From Macrolepiota albuminosa (lineage: Eukaryota; Basidiomycota; Agaricomycetes; Agaricales; Agaricaceae): 64,000 nucleotides of DNA. Numbering within the stretch: position 1 is the stretch's first letter; every line of letters begins with the position of its first letter. Shown here one piece after another: positions 43,085 to 53,532 of this stretch. The notes under the pieces were generated by a model. It did not search any database. It saw only the letters and a list, made by a program, of their open reading frames with translations, and was not told the origin of the DNA. Location of the stretch: NCBI GenBank assembly GCA_027475525.1, contig JAMWFC010000037.1, positions 501,419-565,418 of the forward strand. Reading direction: 5' to 3'. Position numbers and translations under genes: made by a program.

Positions 43085-45411
43085 ATGGACAACATGCCCA
43101 TGGACTGTAGTGAGCAGCAGCAGCAGCAGTTTGATTTTGCGCTGTTGGTCTTACTGTCAGCTGAAGGGGGAGGGGCAGATGGCTCCCCTACTGACCCAAA
43201 ATGCACCCCAGTGGGGACAATTGCAACAGGCTGTGGGCTTTCCACAGCAGCAGCAACAACCAGCGGCGGGCTACCTGCCGCAGCAGCTGGTGATCAGTGG
43301 CTATCTGCCACACCAACTCATGCAGGGCAACTTCATGCCCCAAAATGCACCTGTGGGCGGCTATCAGCCCCAACAACCAGTAGCGGGTGCTTATGTGCCA
43401 CATCATGCAGAGGGCCAATCCCAGCAACAGGCCTACGGGGGGCTAGTCAGCCCCCAAGCAGCGCCAGGATGGGGGCAGTTTGCCCCCGCTATGGCAAGAG
43501 GGGCCATGGGTGCACATTTTTTGCCCCAGTTTACCGCCTCGGTGCACTACCCTGGCATGGGTGGTGTGCCCATAATGATGCCGTACCCCCCAGCTTGGAT
43601 GGGGGCTTGGGGCGCAATGCCCCAGTATGATGCCTCGTATGAGGCGATAGCCAAGGGAGGCAGGTCGGCTTCCCTGTTGACCACAGTACTAGTCGACAAT
43701 CTAGAGGGACGCCAAGCATCCCTTGTGCAGGCCACCGTGGCCATTGAGAGTACAGAAACTCTCGATACAGAACTAAGCATCAGTTCATCGGCTGATGCGC
43801 TGATGGAGAGCCTGGCCAAGCTCTCCTTGCTACAGCGGCTGGAGATGCTGCACCAATCTGAGCCCAGCTCGGAAGAAGAGTCGCATCCTTGACGTGACAA
43901 AGGAAAAGCACAGGCTGTCAAGCCCAGTCTCAACCAGGACTTAGTCCTGGCTACCCTTCTCCAATGCCTGGGGGACAACGGGTACGAAGTACCTACAGAG
44001 TCATCATTCCTCTGCGATGCGGAGGCAGTCGTCCTCATCAGCCGGATGATGGACAACATGGATCATATGTGCGCTCAGCACAAAACTGATCTTCTTGCCT
44101 TATTGGCTGCTCGTAAGTGGCAGACTACACCCCCAAGTCGGGACACCGACTCCAGCAAAAGGGTGCGTTGGCAAGGAGTGGAGGATGCACCCTCCCACTT
44201 GACTCAGTCGAGCGTTGTTGTCCCCGGCCGGGAGGCCGGTCTAGGGTGGGACATCCTTCCCTATGAAGATGCCCCTGCTCCAGCTGCCCCCCAGCTCATC
44301 CAGCGCCTCGCCAGCGGCGCATCTGAGGTCACATCTTCGCGACCATTATCCGTGGTATCCACCATGCACTCTGGGGAGCAGAGTTCCAGAGGCGTGAGCA
44401 CACGCCCCACTGAGGCTAAGGCCTCACAACCCTGAAAGGATCGTCGGGGTAAGCAACTGGAAGGGCATGCGTACGTCAACGTGCACTTCCCCGAGAATGC
44501 CCTGAAAGGGGCCCCAGGAGCTAACATCCCCTTCTTACCTGCAATACTGGTAAAGGGCCCGCCAGCCCAATTTCTGTGGTGTGTGTGGGCAATGGACCCA
44601 TGGTCTGATAAGTCTGTGCCAGAGAGGCTGCCATCCCTGCCCTCCGATGACGATTGGTATGAGGAGCCTGAAGAGGCTCGCATGGAATCCCCTATGCCGC
44701 ACAAGATGACAGCACAACGTATGGCACGCAAACAGCGCAACAGCAATTGAGGGGCCAAGATGGACCGTTGAGTGCAGGATAGCGCCAAACAAGGAGCTGC
44801 CCTCCTTGAGGACAAAACTGGGCGCATCTCTGATGTGCTCGGTGTTGTGATCTACCATGATCACACTGTTGAGCGCCAGAACTCATTCTTTGGCGTGGGG
44901 TTATCTCCCCAGTTCTATTGGTCGCTGGTGACCAATACTATCTTTGTCAGGCAAGAAGCCTGTGCAGCCAGGTTCTTCGAGGCCGATAAAGAGGGCAACG
45001 CCGTGTCAATGCCCCACAACAGTAACGTGTACCAAGTGGTACCTCACGGGTTTCCCTGCAGTCCTTGAGAGCTCTGCAGGCTCCATTCACTGGTGAACAA
45101 CCAGTTTACACCAATTTGTCAGTGTCAGTTGGGCTATCTATTGTTCAACGAATTCAAGCGGGTGGCGCTGAACTGCCACCCTACTGCCCGAGACAGAACC
45201 ATGTCTCACTTACTTGACAAGGTCTCATATAAGACTATCGCGGTACCCTTTGCGAGTCCCAAGGAGCGGGAGAATGTCCCGCAAATGATTGTGCCAACGT
45301 GGATCTATCGCCGCAAAGAGGGAGGGAGAATTGCCTTCATTGGCCTTACTCCCCCTGATCCAAAGCAACTGTTTGCTTTGGACTACCTGGGCTCATATGC
45401 TCTCCTCTATG
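43085..45411 (+). pseudogene. Element B third ORF, proximal part (unknown function)
   Basis: A long protein after pol, starting near 43085-43110, with a Gln-rich N-terminus (QQQQQ, then GYLPQQ repeats) and a later folded-looking part (SFFGVGLSPQFYWSLVTNTIFVRQEA; IAFIGLTPPDPKQLFALDYL). TGA stops at about 43892, 44435, 44750 and 45068 break it. It ends where element D is inserted and resumes at 52442. It resembles no envelope protein: no signal or membrane segment is evident. I do not recognise the family. Confidence 0.65.
45405..45411. repeat. Candidate target duplication CTCTATG (left) of element D
   Basis: Matches 52442-52448. Removing D and one copy joins YALLY to GRSGTPNVW in one open frame of element B. 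Confidence 0.8.
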
Positions 45412-46102
45412 CACATAGAGACATCACAACGGTACGTGTCATACGTCGTATGGGAGCTCATTTTGTGCCGTACCATACGTGTCCAGCGGAGTCCACTACA
45501 CTGGAGCAGCGCAGTGCCCACAGTGCCGTAGAATACAGAGCCGCAGATGTGTCACAATGTGCTGTATGACACGGTCCAGTGGATCAATAAAAGGTGGGCA
45601 TACACATGTGCATGCAGGCCTGGTAGATGCCAGCGGACACTAGCGGATGTCAATGTGCATCAGCGGCCACCAGCGGGCATCAGCCCACGAGTGAAAGCCT
45701 CCTCCATTGGCGGACGTCATGGCAAGAATCAACCCTCCTCGAGGTTCCCCACTTTCCTCCCCTCTCCCTTCCTCCCCGCAATAACTCGAGGCTGCGCACC
45801 TCCCCTTCCCTCCTTTTCCCACCCCCAACGCCAGCATACATCCACAAAAGGGCCCTGCAGACCTATGCAGGCCTATGCAAGCCACCAGTGGACAGCCACG
45901 CAGACCTATATCAACTCACTCAAACCTATGCAGGCCCTCCCAGGCCTGCACAGGGCACCAGCAGACATCTGCAGAGGCCTACGCTGGTCCACAGTGGCTG
46001 GTTGGACCAAAGAAAAAGAAACATTGTCTTTGCCCACCGTATGCCTGTGGGGGGGAATCGAACCCCCAGCCTTGGGCAGGCCTCCAGCAATGGAACGCAC
46101 AT
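45412..46102 (+). repeat. Left terminal inverted repeat of element D
   Basis: Contains a TATA-like CAATAAAAGG at about 45584, Pro/Ser-coding-looking C-rich sequence, and at its inner end (46025-46102) the complement of a tRNA-like sequence, cut by the gap. Confidence 0.8.
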
Positions 46103-46202
46103 NNNNNNNNNNNNNNNNNNNNNNNNNNNNNNNNNNNNNNNNNNNNNNNNNNNNNNNNNNNNNNNNNNNNNNNNNNNNNNNNNNNNNNNNNNNNNNNNNN
46201 NN
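46103..46202. other. Assembly gap of 100 N
   Basis: Exactly 100 N, the usual placeholder for a gap of unknown size. It lies just inside the left repeat of element D, so the true length and content of D are unknown. Confidence 0.98.
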
Positions 46203-46737
46203 CTCTCAATAATAGCATACATTCAAATCACCTTTACATGCCTTATGGATATGGGCATTGTATCATCTACATCATCTACTGTTGGATAATTGTCCAAGTG
46301 TGCAAAGTTATCATCATCCGGAAATGCCGCAGGTAGTGCACCAGTTACAATTGGAATGGGACCTAGTGGTAGCCATTGTGTTATGAGGACTGGCAACCCT
46401 TGTGTGTTTTAAGTGAGTCATGTACTTTCCTCAGCAAACGGGATGAGCCTGATGACTGTTGTTTTTGGTCACTTGCATTTCTTCAGAGAGTTCAGGTTCA
46501 TGATCAAATATCTATGGCCAGGACCTAGCCATTGTACCAGAGATCTAATGAGACCGCTCATCGATATCGGCAATATGCCCCAATTTGGATGGGCTAGATA
46601 CCAGCGGACAGCGGACCCTATCCGTCAATGACAAATGCAACGGACAGTGAACAGAAACAGTGAATGGAAATGTATATTTTATCATGTGATCCTTCAGTTG
46701 AGAACTGTGTGGTTGCAGAAATTATATTGTCTACAAA
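46203..46737. other. Element D internal stretch without recognised gene
   Basis: Mixed-composition sequence with no domain-bearing frame. The 72-residue frame at 46413 is not convincing. Confidence 0.5.
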
Positions 46738-47190
46738 ATGTCTGCCCTCCTGCAACCGCCTGAACCAATATTTTCACCAAAGAAAAGGCGAGTGGAACCG
46801 ATATTTACAGCGGAAGAAAGATCTATCTTTGAACCATACAAGGAACTCTACCGCTCCTCAACTACTCCTCAAGCTCGGACTGCTATCTTGAAGGATAAAA
46901 TCCTAACGGATATCTTCAACTACTGGGCCACTAAGGGGACAGAGCCAAAGACAGGGGAAGAGTAGGCTGAGAGAATCAAAGTAGGTACAGCAACTCATTG
47001 CAAAGAACTTGACATCATTTCCTTGAATAGAAGGTTGTCCAGTATATCAAGAATTGCTGGCACCCTTATTACCAGCATAAAGATCCAAAGGTGCTCCTGA
47101 AAACTTCACTGCAAGATGTTGTCTGGCAGACAATGGCAAAGGAGATAAATGAGGAGATCCAGAACTTGTTGAGGGGTAAGGATTGTCAGT
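46738..47190 (+). CDS. Small unrecognised gene in element D
   Basis: Exon 1 from 46738 encodes MSALLQPPEPIFSPKKRRVE and a helical, charged segment; after a TAG at 46963-46965 (a Gln or Trp codon would fit) the frame continues to AERIK, then an apparent intron (GTAGGT...AATAG, about 46982-47032) and a second exon (VQYIKNCWHPYYQHKDPKV through EEIQNLLRG). PKKRR near residue 14 could be a nuclear signal. No family recognised. The stop suggests decay. Confidence 0.45.
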
Positions 47191-47347
47191 ATATATTCTA
47201 ATACACTTTGGATCTCCCTCTGCCAGCTGTGTGACTGAGCCACAGCCTCTAGAGGTCGCCCTTACAAATATATTCTAATACACTTTGGATCTCCCTCTGC
47301 CAGCTGTGTGACTGAGCCACAGCCTCTAGAGGTCGCCCTTACAAATG
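47191..47347 (-). repeat. Copia-LTR-like fragment containing 77-bp duplication no. 12
   Basis: Its complement shares GGCTCAGTCACACAGCT and GAGGGAGATCCAAAG with 28045-28120. The duplication (47191 and 47268) repeats it in full here. Confidence 0.6.
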
Positions 47348-47468
47348 CTACAGGAAGATGCAGCTCAATACATTGATATGTCTACACCTGCCAAAAGGAG
47401 TAGCAGCCGCACTAAGGTCATTTGACCAGTCCACCGTCATTGATGTGGGGAAGGGGAGAATGTTATAT

Positions 47469-47503
47469 TACATTTTTGTAAACTATAGGGTTACAAAAAT
47501 GTA
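47469..47503. other. Perfect 13-bp hairpin
   Basis: Arms TACATTTTTGTAA and TTACAAAAATGTA with a 9-nt loop. It lies between the two element D genes, could be a tiny fold-back element or transcription end signal. Confidence 0.7.
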
Positions 47504-47625
47504 GGAATGTCTGTTATAGCAAAAAAAAAAATTGTAATTGTCCATCTTCACTTCACTTCTGTTGCCTTCTGTCTCTCAGTAAGCTGACTGGATGATTGGG
47601 TCCATTGCATTGGCGGCCGACTACT

Positions 47626-49478
47626 TCAGGAGTTGCTGCGAGCCCGTCCCCTTGGGCCAGGGAGAGGGTCCTCAGCAGAGACTGGCGGAGGGACGGAAGA
47701 TGGTTGAGGGGGTGACGAAGATGTTTGTGCAGGAGTTGTCCCTGAGGATGTTTGTTGAAGCGGGGACAGAGCGATGGTGAGAGCGGATAAGTCAGCGGCA
47801 TGATGGGATTGGTAAGTGGCAAGGGCAGAGGTGTCACCAGTGGGAACAGATACGTCAGCAGTGGCAGGGGATTGGTCAGCAGTGGGGTCAGGTGTGATTT
47901 CTTCCTCTTCAACGATGGGTCCAAGTCCACTGTGCCCCGTTGGATGCACTGCCACATCATCCTGAGCTGACGGACTGGAGGGACAGGTGGAGATGTGAAG
48001 TTGATTCTGCAAAGTGTCAACCACACCCCAAATATTGCAGATCTGCTCTTCCGTCTGACGGATCCATCCGGCGTGGTCTTCAAGTGTCCCACCCGCAAGA
48101 GAAACATTTGTTTGCAGGGTGTCTATGCAGCCACCGAGCATGTCAACCTGAGTCTGGTAGCGACGGAAGAAGTCCTTGATACGCAGTAACCAGCTCTCCT
48201 CAGCCATGACAAACCTGTCCCGCACCTGCTCCCCAACATTCCACAATGCCTCCTGGAACCCATTCTCCATCCTGTCCAAACAGCTCTCCACCCCTGCCAT
48301 TACACCAGCCACAATGTCCTCACTGTGACTAGACTCCATTGCCTGCTCCTTGCCCTTTCCCTTGACCGGAAGAGGATCCGCTGGGCAGTTGGAGGTCAAC
48401 AGTTGGGATGGACAGATGGACAGTTTTGATGGTCCTGCAATTGGACTGGCTGGTTCATCTGCTAACTATTGGTTAGCTATTTGAGCAGAAAAAGAGTTTC
48501 ATATTCTCATCACTCTCAATAATCCTCACTGACTTCTTTCTGAGTGGTTTTTTCCCCTTGCCCTTGTTGCCGGGCTTGACGGTTTTCTTGACAATCATCA
48601 GGCTGTATGTTCATTTGCAAATGAGCCGGCAGAGATTGCATGCGGTGCTGCTCTTTGTCCTGACACACTGTAGCCGCTTACTTGCCCAATATTGGCAAGG
48701 GGGATTCATGTGCTGACCTCAGATACCTGCCCAACAGCATCACACTGTAGCCGCTTACTTGCCCAATATTGGCAAGGGGGATTCATGTGCTGACCTCAGA
48801 TACCTGCCCAACAGCATCCTCTGGTAATTTCCCTCTTCAGTATCCTGCTCTCTTGTTCTTCCTCTTCCTCTTCATCCTCATCCTCATCCTTGTCCTCCTG
48901 CTCCTCCAGTATTGGATGGCTACCAGGAGGTGGACGGTTACCAATATAACTCACTCGTTTTTGCTTCTTGGAGGTTGGTGACGGACCAGATGAAACTCCT
49001 GCCGCTGGAGGACTTGGTCGTTTTCTCTTCTTTGAAATTGGTGATGGACTAGACAAATCTCCTGCTGCTGGCCTGTAAACTATCCAGTCTTCTTGTGCCG
49101 GTGCCGTCGACAGATCCAGTCGCTCATCGCCCCCACTTGGTTCTTCCCCCCTTCTCTGGGACCATTTCTTCGCAGCGTCCTTCAACCACCTGGTCATATC
49201 CTCATCAGAAAGCTTGCTCTGGAGTAGCAGGATAACTTTGTTGATGAAACTTCTCCTGGAATCAAGGAGGAGTTTCTTGTCACCCTGGACCTGGCTGATC
49301 GTCAGCCACATGTCAACCTATGGGACGACTGTTAGTGCATGTCTAGTAGGCAGGAGTGCTTGCATCTTACCAGGTCCTTCAGCTGTCCTTTGAGTTGACG
49401 CAGGTCTCCTCTGCGCGCAAGGTACAATACTCAAACATCCATGTCAGCGACCCATTGATGGAGTTCTTCATTAGACAT
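47626..49478 (-). pseudogene. Unrecognised gene in element D (charged, nuclear-looking protein)
   Basis: Start at 49478 (MSNEELHQWVADMDV, then TGA at codon 16), intron 49370-49318, then VDMWLTISQVQGDKKLLLDS through a basic and acidic region (SKKRKRPSPP; a run of D/E near 48890). A later exon near 48620-48520 is Lys-rich (KPGNKGKGKK). The last part, 48399-47626, has a predicted coiled coil (SWLLRIKDFFRRYQTQVDML, CIDTLQTN) and a Ser/Pro tail. 77-bp duplication no. 13 lies between exons. I do not recognise the family; composition suggests a nuclear, perhaps DNA-associated, protein. Confidence 0.5.
48664..48817. repeat. 77-bp tandem duplication no. 13
   Basis: Second copy at 48741, inside an intron or exon edge of the charged-protein gene. 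Confidence 0.9.
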
Positions 49479-49671
49479 GGCAGATAGAGGATTAAAGAAA
49501 CAGACGAGAACTTTACCCAAAGCTAGTTCTGAAAATAGATATCATGTGACCCTGTTTAAATTACAAAAGAAGTTTGATTTATTGCTTGACAAACCTTACT
49601 TTGTTTATCTTACAGTTTAGTAAATAACAATTAGCTAAGCAGGTCAAAAATTCTAGACAGTTTGATATTAC

Positions 49672-49751
49672 TGCACTAGTGGGAGTCAAATCCACCTACT
49701 GCAAAACAGAATGGCTACCAATGGATAAAATTCCACTAGGCCACCGATGCT
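49672..49751 (-). repeat. tRNA-derived SINE head 1
   Basis: On the minus strand GGTGGCCTAGTGGAATTT matches an RNA polymerase III A box and GGATTTGACTCCCAC a B box, spaced as in a tRNA gene. The same 3' string CACTAGTG(C) ends all four heads. Confidence 0.7.
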
Positions 49752-49831
49752 TATTGTATACTGCTATAGTGTAAATGTATATCAGTCTAATATTCTGTGT
49801 GTGGTCAAAAATCTTGACAGTTTGATGTCAA

Positions 49832-49911
49832 TGCACTAGTGGGAGTCAAACCTACCTACTGCAAGATACAAGGAATACCAATTAAGAATATTCCACTACA
49901 CCACAGATGCT
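49832..49911 (-). repeat. tRNA-derived SINE head 2
   Basis: A box TGTGGTGTAGTGGAATA and B box GGTTTGACTCCCAC. Downstream sequence (TTGACATCAAACTGTCAAG) is shared with head 1, so the repeat unit extends beyond the tRNA part. Confidence 0.7.
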
Positions 49912-49926
49912 TACTGGACACCGCTA

Positions 49927-50440
49927 GCTATGATGTAAATAAATATCAGTCTAACATTGTCAATTCAATACAGATGAACCAGTTGTGGTAAATTCTTGGA
50001 TCCATCCACGTACAGGATACCACTTCAGCAGACCCCTTCCACCCTCTGTCAATTTACTACAAGTAAAAATTGATAACACTATCCATTCAAATTCTGTACA
50101 ATACTGACTTGTAGTAAGTGCCTGTGGTACAATGGAATATTGATACATTGATATTTCATATTGTGCACAAGAGGTGGGTTCAACTCCTACTAGTGCACAT
50201 ACATGACTCAACTTCTACAGTCTAGCATTTTATTAATTGTTATTTACATACACAGTATGAGTGCTATGATGTAAATAAATATCAGTCTAACATTGTCAAT
50301 TCAATACAGATGAACCAGTTGCGGTAAATTCTTGGATCTGCTATGATGTAAATAAATATCAGTCTAACATTGTCAATTCAATACAGATGAACCAGTTGCG
50401 GTAAATTCTTGGATCTGTCCATGTACAGGATACTACTTCA
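49927..50440. repeat. Repeated AT-rich unit between SINE heads, with 77-bp duplication no. 14
   Basis: GCTATGATGTAAATAAATAT and GATGAACCAGTTG occur at about 49927, 50263 and 50340. The 49927 and 50340 copies are diverged and older; the 50263/50340 pair is the exact 77-bp case. Confidence 0.7.
50118..50198 (+). repeat. tRNA-derived SINE head 3
   Basis: A box CTGTGGTACAATGGAATA and B box GGGTTCAACTCCTAC on the plus strand. Confidence 0.7.
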
Positions 50441-50526
50441 GCAACAAAGTAAGGTTGTAATTTTATGGTGTCTTTTTATACTGCTGCACTTTTGCACTAC
50501 ATGTACACTGTACTCACTTTTGTTAA

Positions 50527-50608
50527 GCATCTGTGGTCAAATGGAATATTGATACATTCATATTTCATATTGTGCACAAGATGCGGGTTTGACTCCCACT
50601 AGTGCACA
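50527..50608 (+). repeat. tRNA-derived SINE head 4
   Basis: A box CTGTGGTCAAATGGAATA and B box GGGTTTGACTCCCAC. Opposite in orientation to heads 1 and 2. Confidence 0.7.
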
Positions 50609-51712
50609 TTATATATTAGCAGCAGGATGCTGACGTCCGCTAGCGTCATAAATTTGATCCGTTCCAAAGCTCCAGAGATTTCTACAGTGGCATAAGGTGG
50701 ACGACTTTGTGCATCTGTTTATTCCACTGTGCGGGACAAGTGGACGTTGCTTGTTGCATCCAGTGGAATAATCACATGTACAAATTCCTCCATCCTATAC
50801 CCGCTTCAGTAATTTCTAGAGTTTTGAACGGATCAACTTAATGATGCTAGCGAGTGATGAACGGATATTTTATTAGGGCTTACAGGCCCTATTAAAATAT
50901 TTGTCACTAGCAGAACCCGCCTCATGTGCAAAAATATGAAATATCAACCTATCAATATTTCATTGTGACCATTAGACCCCATTAAGGTGGAGTAGTAGAA
51001 GCCACCGCTGTACACAGTATTGAATATGAATAAACAAATATTCCACTGAACAACTGGGACTGGTTGCACTGCTGACGTCAGCTGGGTCACATGCCGACAT
51101 CCGCTACTGTCTGCTGGCATGCCAGCGGACAGCAGACACTCACGCACCCACTTCTGCCCTTCCCCCTCTTTCTTCCCCATGCTATCCTCTCTACTCCCCA
51201 CACTACCTCACACGCCACCCCCGTCCACCACATGCCCCCCGCTTCCCTCCTCACCTCTAACCTGACGTCCGACGTCTGCTACGTCTGCTGATACACCCAT
51301 GTTCCTCCCCTTCCCCCTTCCCTCTTTCTCCCCACCCCCATCTCTCCTCTGCCACTCCCCACGCTCTCTGAGATGCCACCCCATGCGGCAGACACCCACA
51401 CACCCCCTTTTCTTCTCTCCTGTCCTGATGCCGGACGATGCCGGGGGTTGCTGACAGATTCCTGTGGATGCCGACAGATGTCCAACGAATGTGGATGGAT
51501 GCCGACGGATGCCAGCGGGTCACAATGGCTGCCAACAAACTCTGATGGATGCCAGCTGATGGCCAGCTGATGGCAGATGATGCCAACGCCCCTTTCAAGC
51601 CACGAAACCTCTTTTGGGAGGTATGCCACCCCCCTTCCACCTCAAAATATCCATATGGGGACCTGCGGGGACGTAGGTGGATGTCTGCTCATTGTGTTAT
51701 CCAACCTTTGAC
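50609..51712. other. Element D internal stretch without recognised gene
   Basis: Contains an imperfect hairpin at 50865-50900 (ATATTTTATTAGGG / CCCTATTAAAATAT), then C-rich sequence with scattered GATGCCAGCGG-like motifs. No credible protein frame. Confidence 0.5.
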
Positions 51713-52441
51713 TCTATCCATTGGTAACAGACCTGTGGTGCAACGGTTAAATGTGCGTTCCATTGCTGGAGGCCTGCCCAAGGCCAGGGGTTCGATTCCC
51801 CCCCGCAGGCATACGGTGGGCAAAGACAATGTTTCTTTTTCTTTGGTCCAACCAGCCACTGTGGACCGGCATAGGCCTCTGCAGATGTCCGCTGGTGCCC
51901 TGCGCAGGCCTGGGAGGGCCTGCGTAGGTTTGAGTGGGTCGATATAGGTCTGCGTGGATGTCCGCTGGTGGCTTGCATAGGCCTGCGTAGGTCTGCGGGG
52001 CCCTTTTGTGGACGTATGCTGACATCAGGGGTGGGAAAAGGAGGGAAGGGGAGGCATGCAGCCTCGAGTTATTGTGGGGAGGAAGAGAGAGGGGAGGGAA
52101 GTGGGGAACCTCGAGGAGGGTTGATTCATGCCATGATGTCTGCCAATGGAGGAGGCTTTCACTCGTGGGCTGATGCCCGCTAGTGGCCGCTGATGCACAT
52201 TGACGTCTGCTAGTGCCTGCTGGCATCTGCCGGGCCTGCATGCACATGTGTCTGCCCGCCTTTTATTAATCCACTGGACCGTGTCATACAGCACATTGTG
52301 ACATGTCTGCAGCTCTGTATTCTACAGCACTGTGGGCACTGCACTGCTCCAGTGTAGTGGACTCCACTGGACATGTATGGTATGGCACAAAACGAGCTCC
52401 CGTACAATGTATAATACGTACCATTGTGATGCCCTACCCTG
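51713..52441 (-). repeat. Right terminal inverted repeat of element D
   Basis: Inverted match to 45412-46102 over its whole length, extending at least to the tRNA-like sequence at 51732. The inner limit is uncertain because the left copy is cut by the gap. Confidence 0.8.
51732..51809 (+). repeat. tRNA-like sequence at inner end of element D repeat
   Basis: A 7-bp acceptor-like stem (CCTGTGG with CCGCAGG), A-box-like TGGTGCAACGG, a T arm GGGG-TTCGATT-CCCC and a hairpin-forming long variable arm (GGCCTGCCCAAGGCC), as in Leu/Ser tRNAs. The anticodon arm does not pair well, so a working tRNA is unlikely; a SINE-like or captured tRNA is more probable. The same sequence lies inverted at 46025-46102. 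Confidence 0.6.
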
Positions 52442-52766
52442 CTCTATGGGCGTTCTGGAACGCCCAACGTATGGACCAGTCTGGCTATGGACCGTGCCAT
52501 GCGCATTCATTGGCGCAGCCTTTTCAGGTTTGCGCTTGTATGCGCCCTCAGCGCCAGCCGCCTCTTCAAGACCACGGTACACAAGTACCTGGCCTATGTC
52601 TTTGCAAGGCCAGGCCTCTACAAAGAGGCCGTGGCTGAGTACAAGGCAGCTATGGGGCAAGTCTTTGTGCCCCTCCACGCCGACGACCCTAACTTTGAGG
52701 CTCGGGCTGTGGACATCCTGGAAGCATCAGCTTTTGTGTTTACCACTTCGGATGTGTTATGCGTCC

Positions 52767-52920
52767 TTCTTCACAATCAAATTCCAGTCAGCTGGGCTGA
52801 CCATGCTTATACCTATGGGGTCACCTACTTGGCCCACATATTCTTCTTCACAATCAAATTCCAGTCAGCTGGGCTGACCATGCTTATACCTATGGGGTCA
52901 CCTACTTGGCCCACATATTC
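52767..52920. repeat. 77-bp tandem duplication no. 15
   Basis: Second copy at 52844; repeats the peptide around SWADHAYTYGVTYLAHIFF. Confidence 0.9.
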
Positions 52921-53223
52921 TTTAGCGACAGCTGGATCTACAACAGGCTGCTGCCATTGATGACGAGAGGCTGCAACGCCTCAACTATTATGGGACACCC
53001 TGTCCATTGCTCAGTAGGATGGGTGGTGCGAGGCCACCATTGGCAATCAACAACGCCTTATGCTCCAGCAGCAGGACAGCTGTTGTGCTTATGATGACAC
53101 ATTCACCAAGGGGATGTACCTTCTCATTGGGCAAGACATTCATGCCCGCAAAATCTGGACGTGCCAGTACCCGTCCGACACTGGAGATCTTCCTGATCCC
53201 CAACCACCTATCTAGGGGTCAAT

Positions 53224-53377
53224 CGTTGACCCCACTCTCACACTGTCCCCCCTCCGGGACTATGACGACTCCCTGCCCATAGCAGGGCCATCGGGCACTT
53301 CGTTGACCCCACTCTCACACTGTCCCCCCTCCGGGACTATGACGACTCCCTGCCCATAGCAGGGCCATCGGGCACTT
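53224..53377. repeat. 77-bp tandem duplication no. 16
   Basis: Second copy at 53301, in the distal third ORF of element B. Confidence 0.9.
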
Positions 53378-53532
53378 CCTATAAGCCCACACCCGAGGAT
53401 GAACTCCTCAACTACGACATGGACGACACGACTGCCAATCTATTCCAGGAGCCTGGGGACTCTCCCATTGCCCCCGTCCCTGACTTACCAATGGCCTGAC
53501 CATCATATTATTTTGAGACCGTAGCTCAGTCT

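Larger units (their letters stand above)
45412..52441. mobile_element. Element D: 7-kb unit with about 690-bp terminal inverted repeats
   Basis: The left end (45412-46102, then a sequence gap) and right end (52441 back to about 51713) are inverted copies differing mainly by transitions. Tips read CACATAGAGACATCAC and CAGGGTAGGGCATCAC; 7-bp CTCTATG flanks both. This is the layout of a DNA transposon with long inverted repeats; hAT, KDZ and MULE families have 8-9 bp duplications, so the class is unsettled. No transposase is recognised inside, though it may lie in the gap or be decayed. Inside are two unrecognised genes and tRNA-derived repeats. A lone fragment of the same end lies at 28551-29053. 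Confidence 0.7.
52442..53499 (+). pseudogene. Element B third ORF, distal part
   Basis: Resumes the frame broken at 45411: GRSGTPNVWTSLAMDRAM, FARPGLYKEAVAEYKAAMGQ, FEARAVDILEASAFVFTTSD, then pieces in other registers (YYGTPCPLLSRMGG; GMYLLIGQDIHARKIW) to an acidic end near 53499. 77-bp duplications at 52767 and 53224 split it. Confidence 0.65.

Noticed and set aside
51732..51809. A functional tRNA gene
   Set aside because: The anticodon arm pairs poorly, and the sequence is part of a duplicated transposon end.
45412..52441. Element D ends as LTRs of a retrotransposon
   Set aside because: The two long repeats are inverted, not direct, and the host frame rejoins across the unit with a direct duplication. 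The TATA-like motif alone does not make them LTRs.
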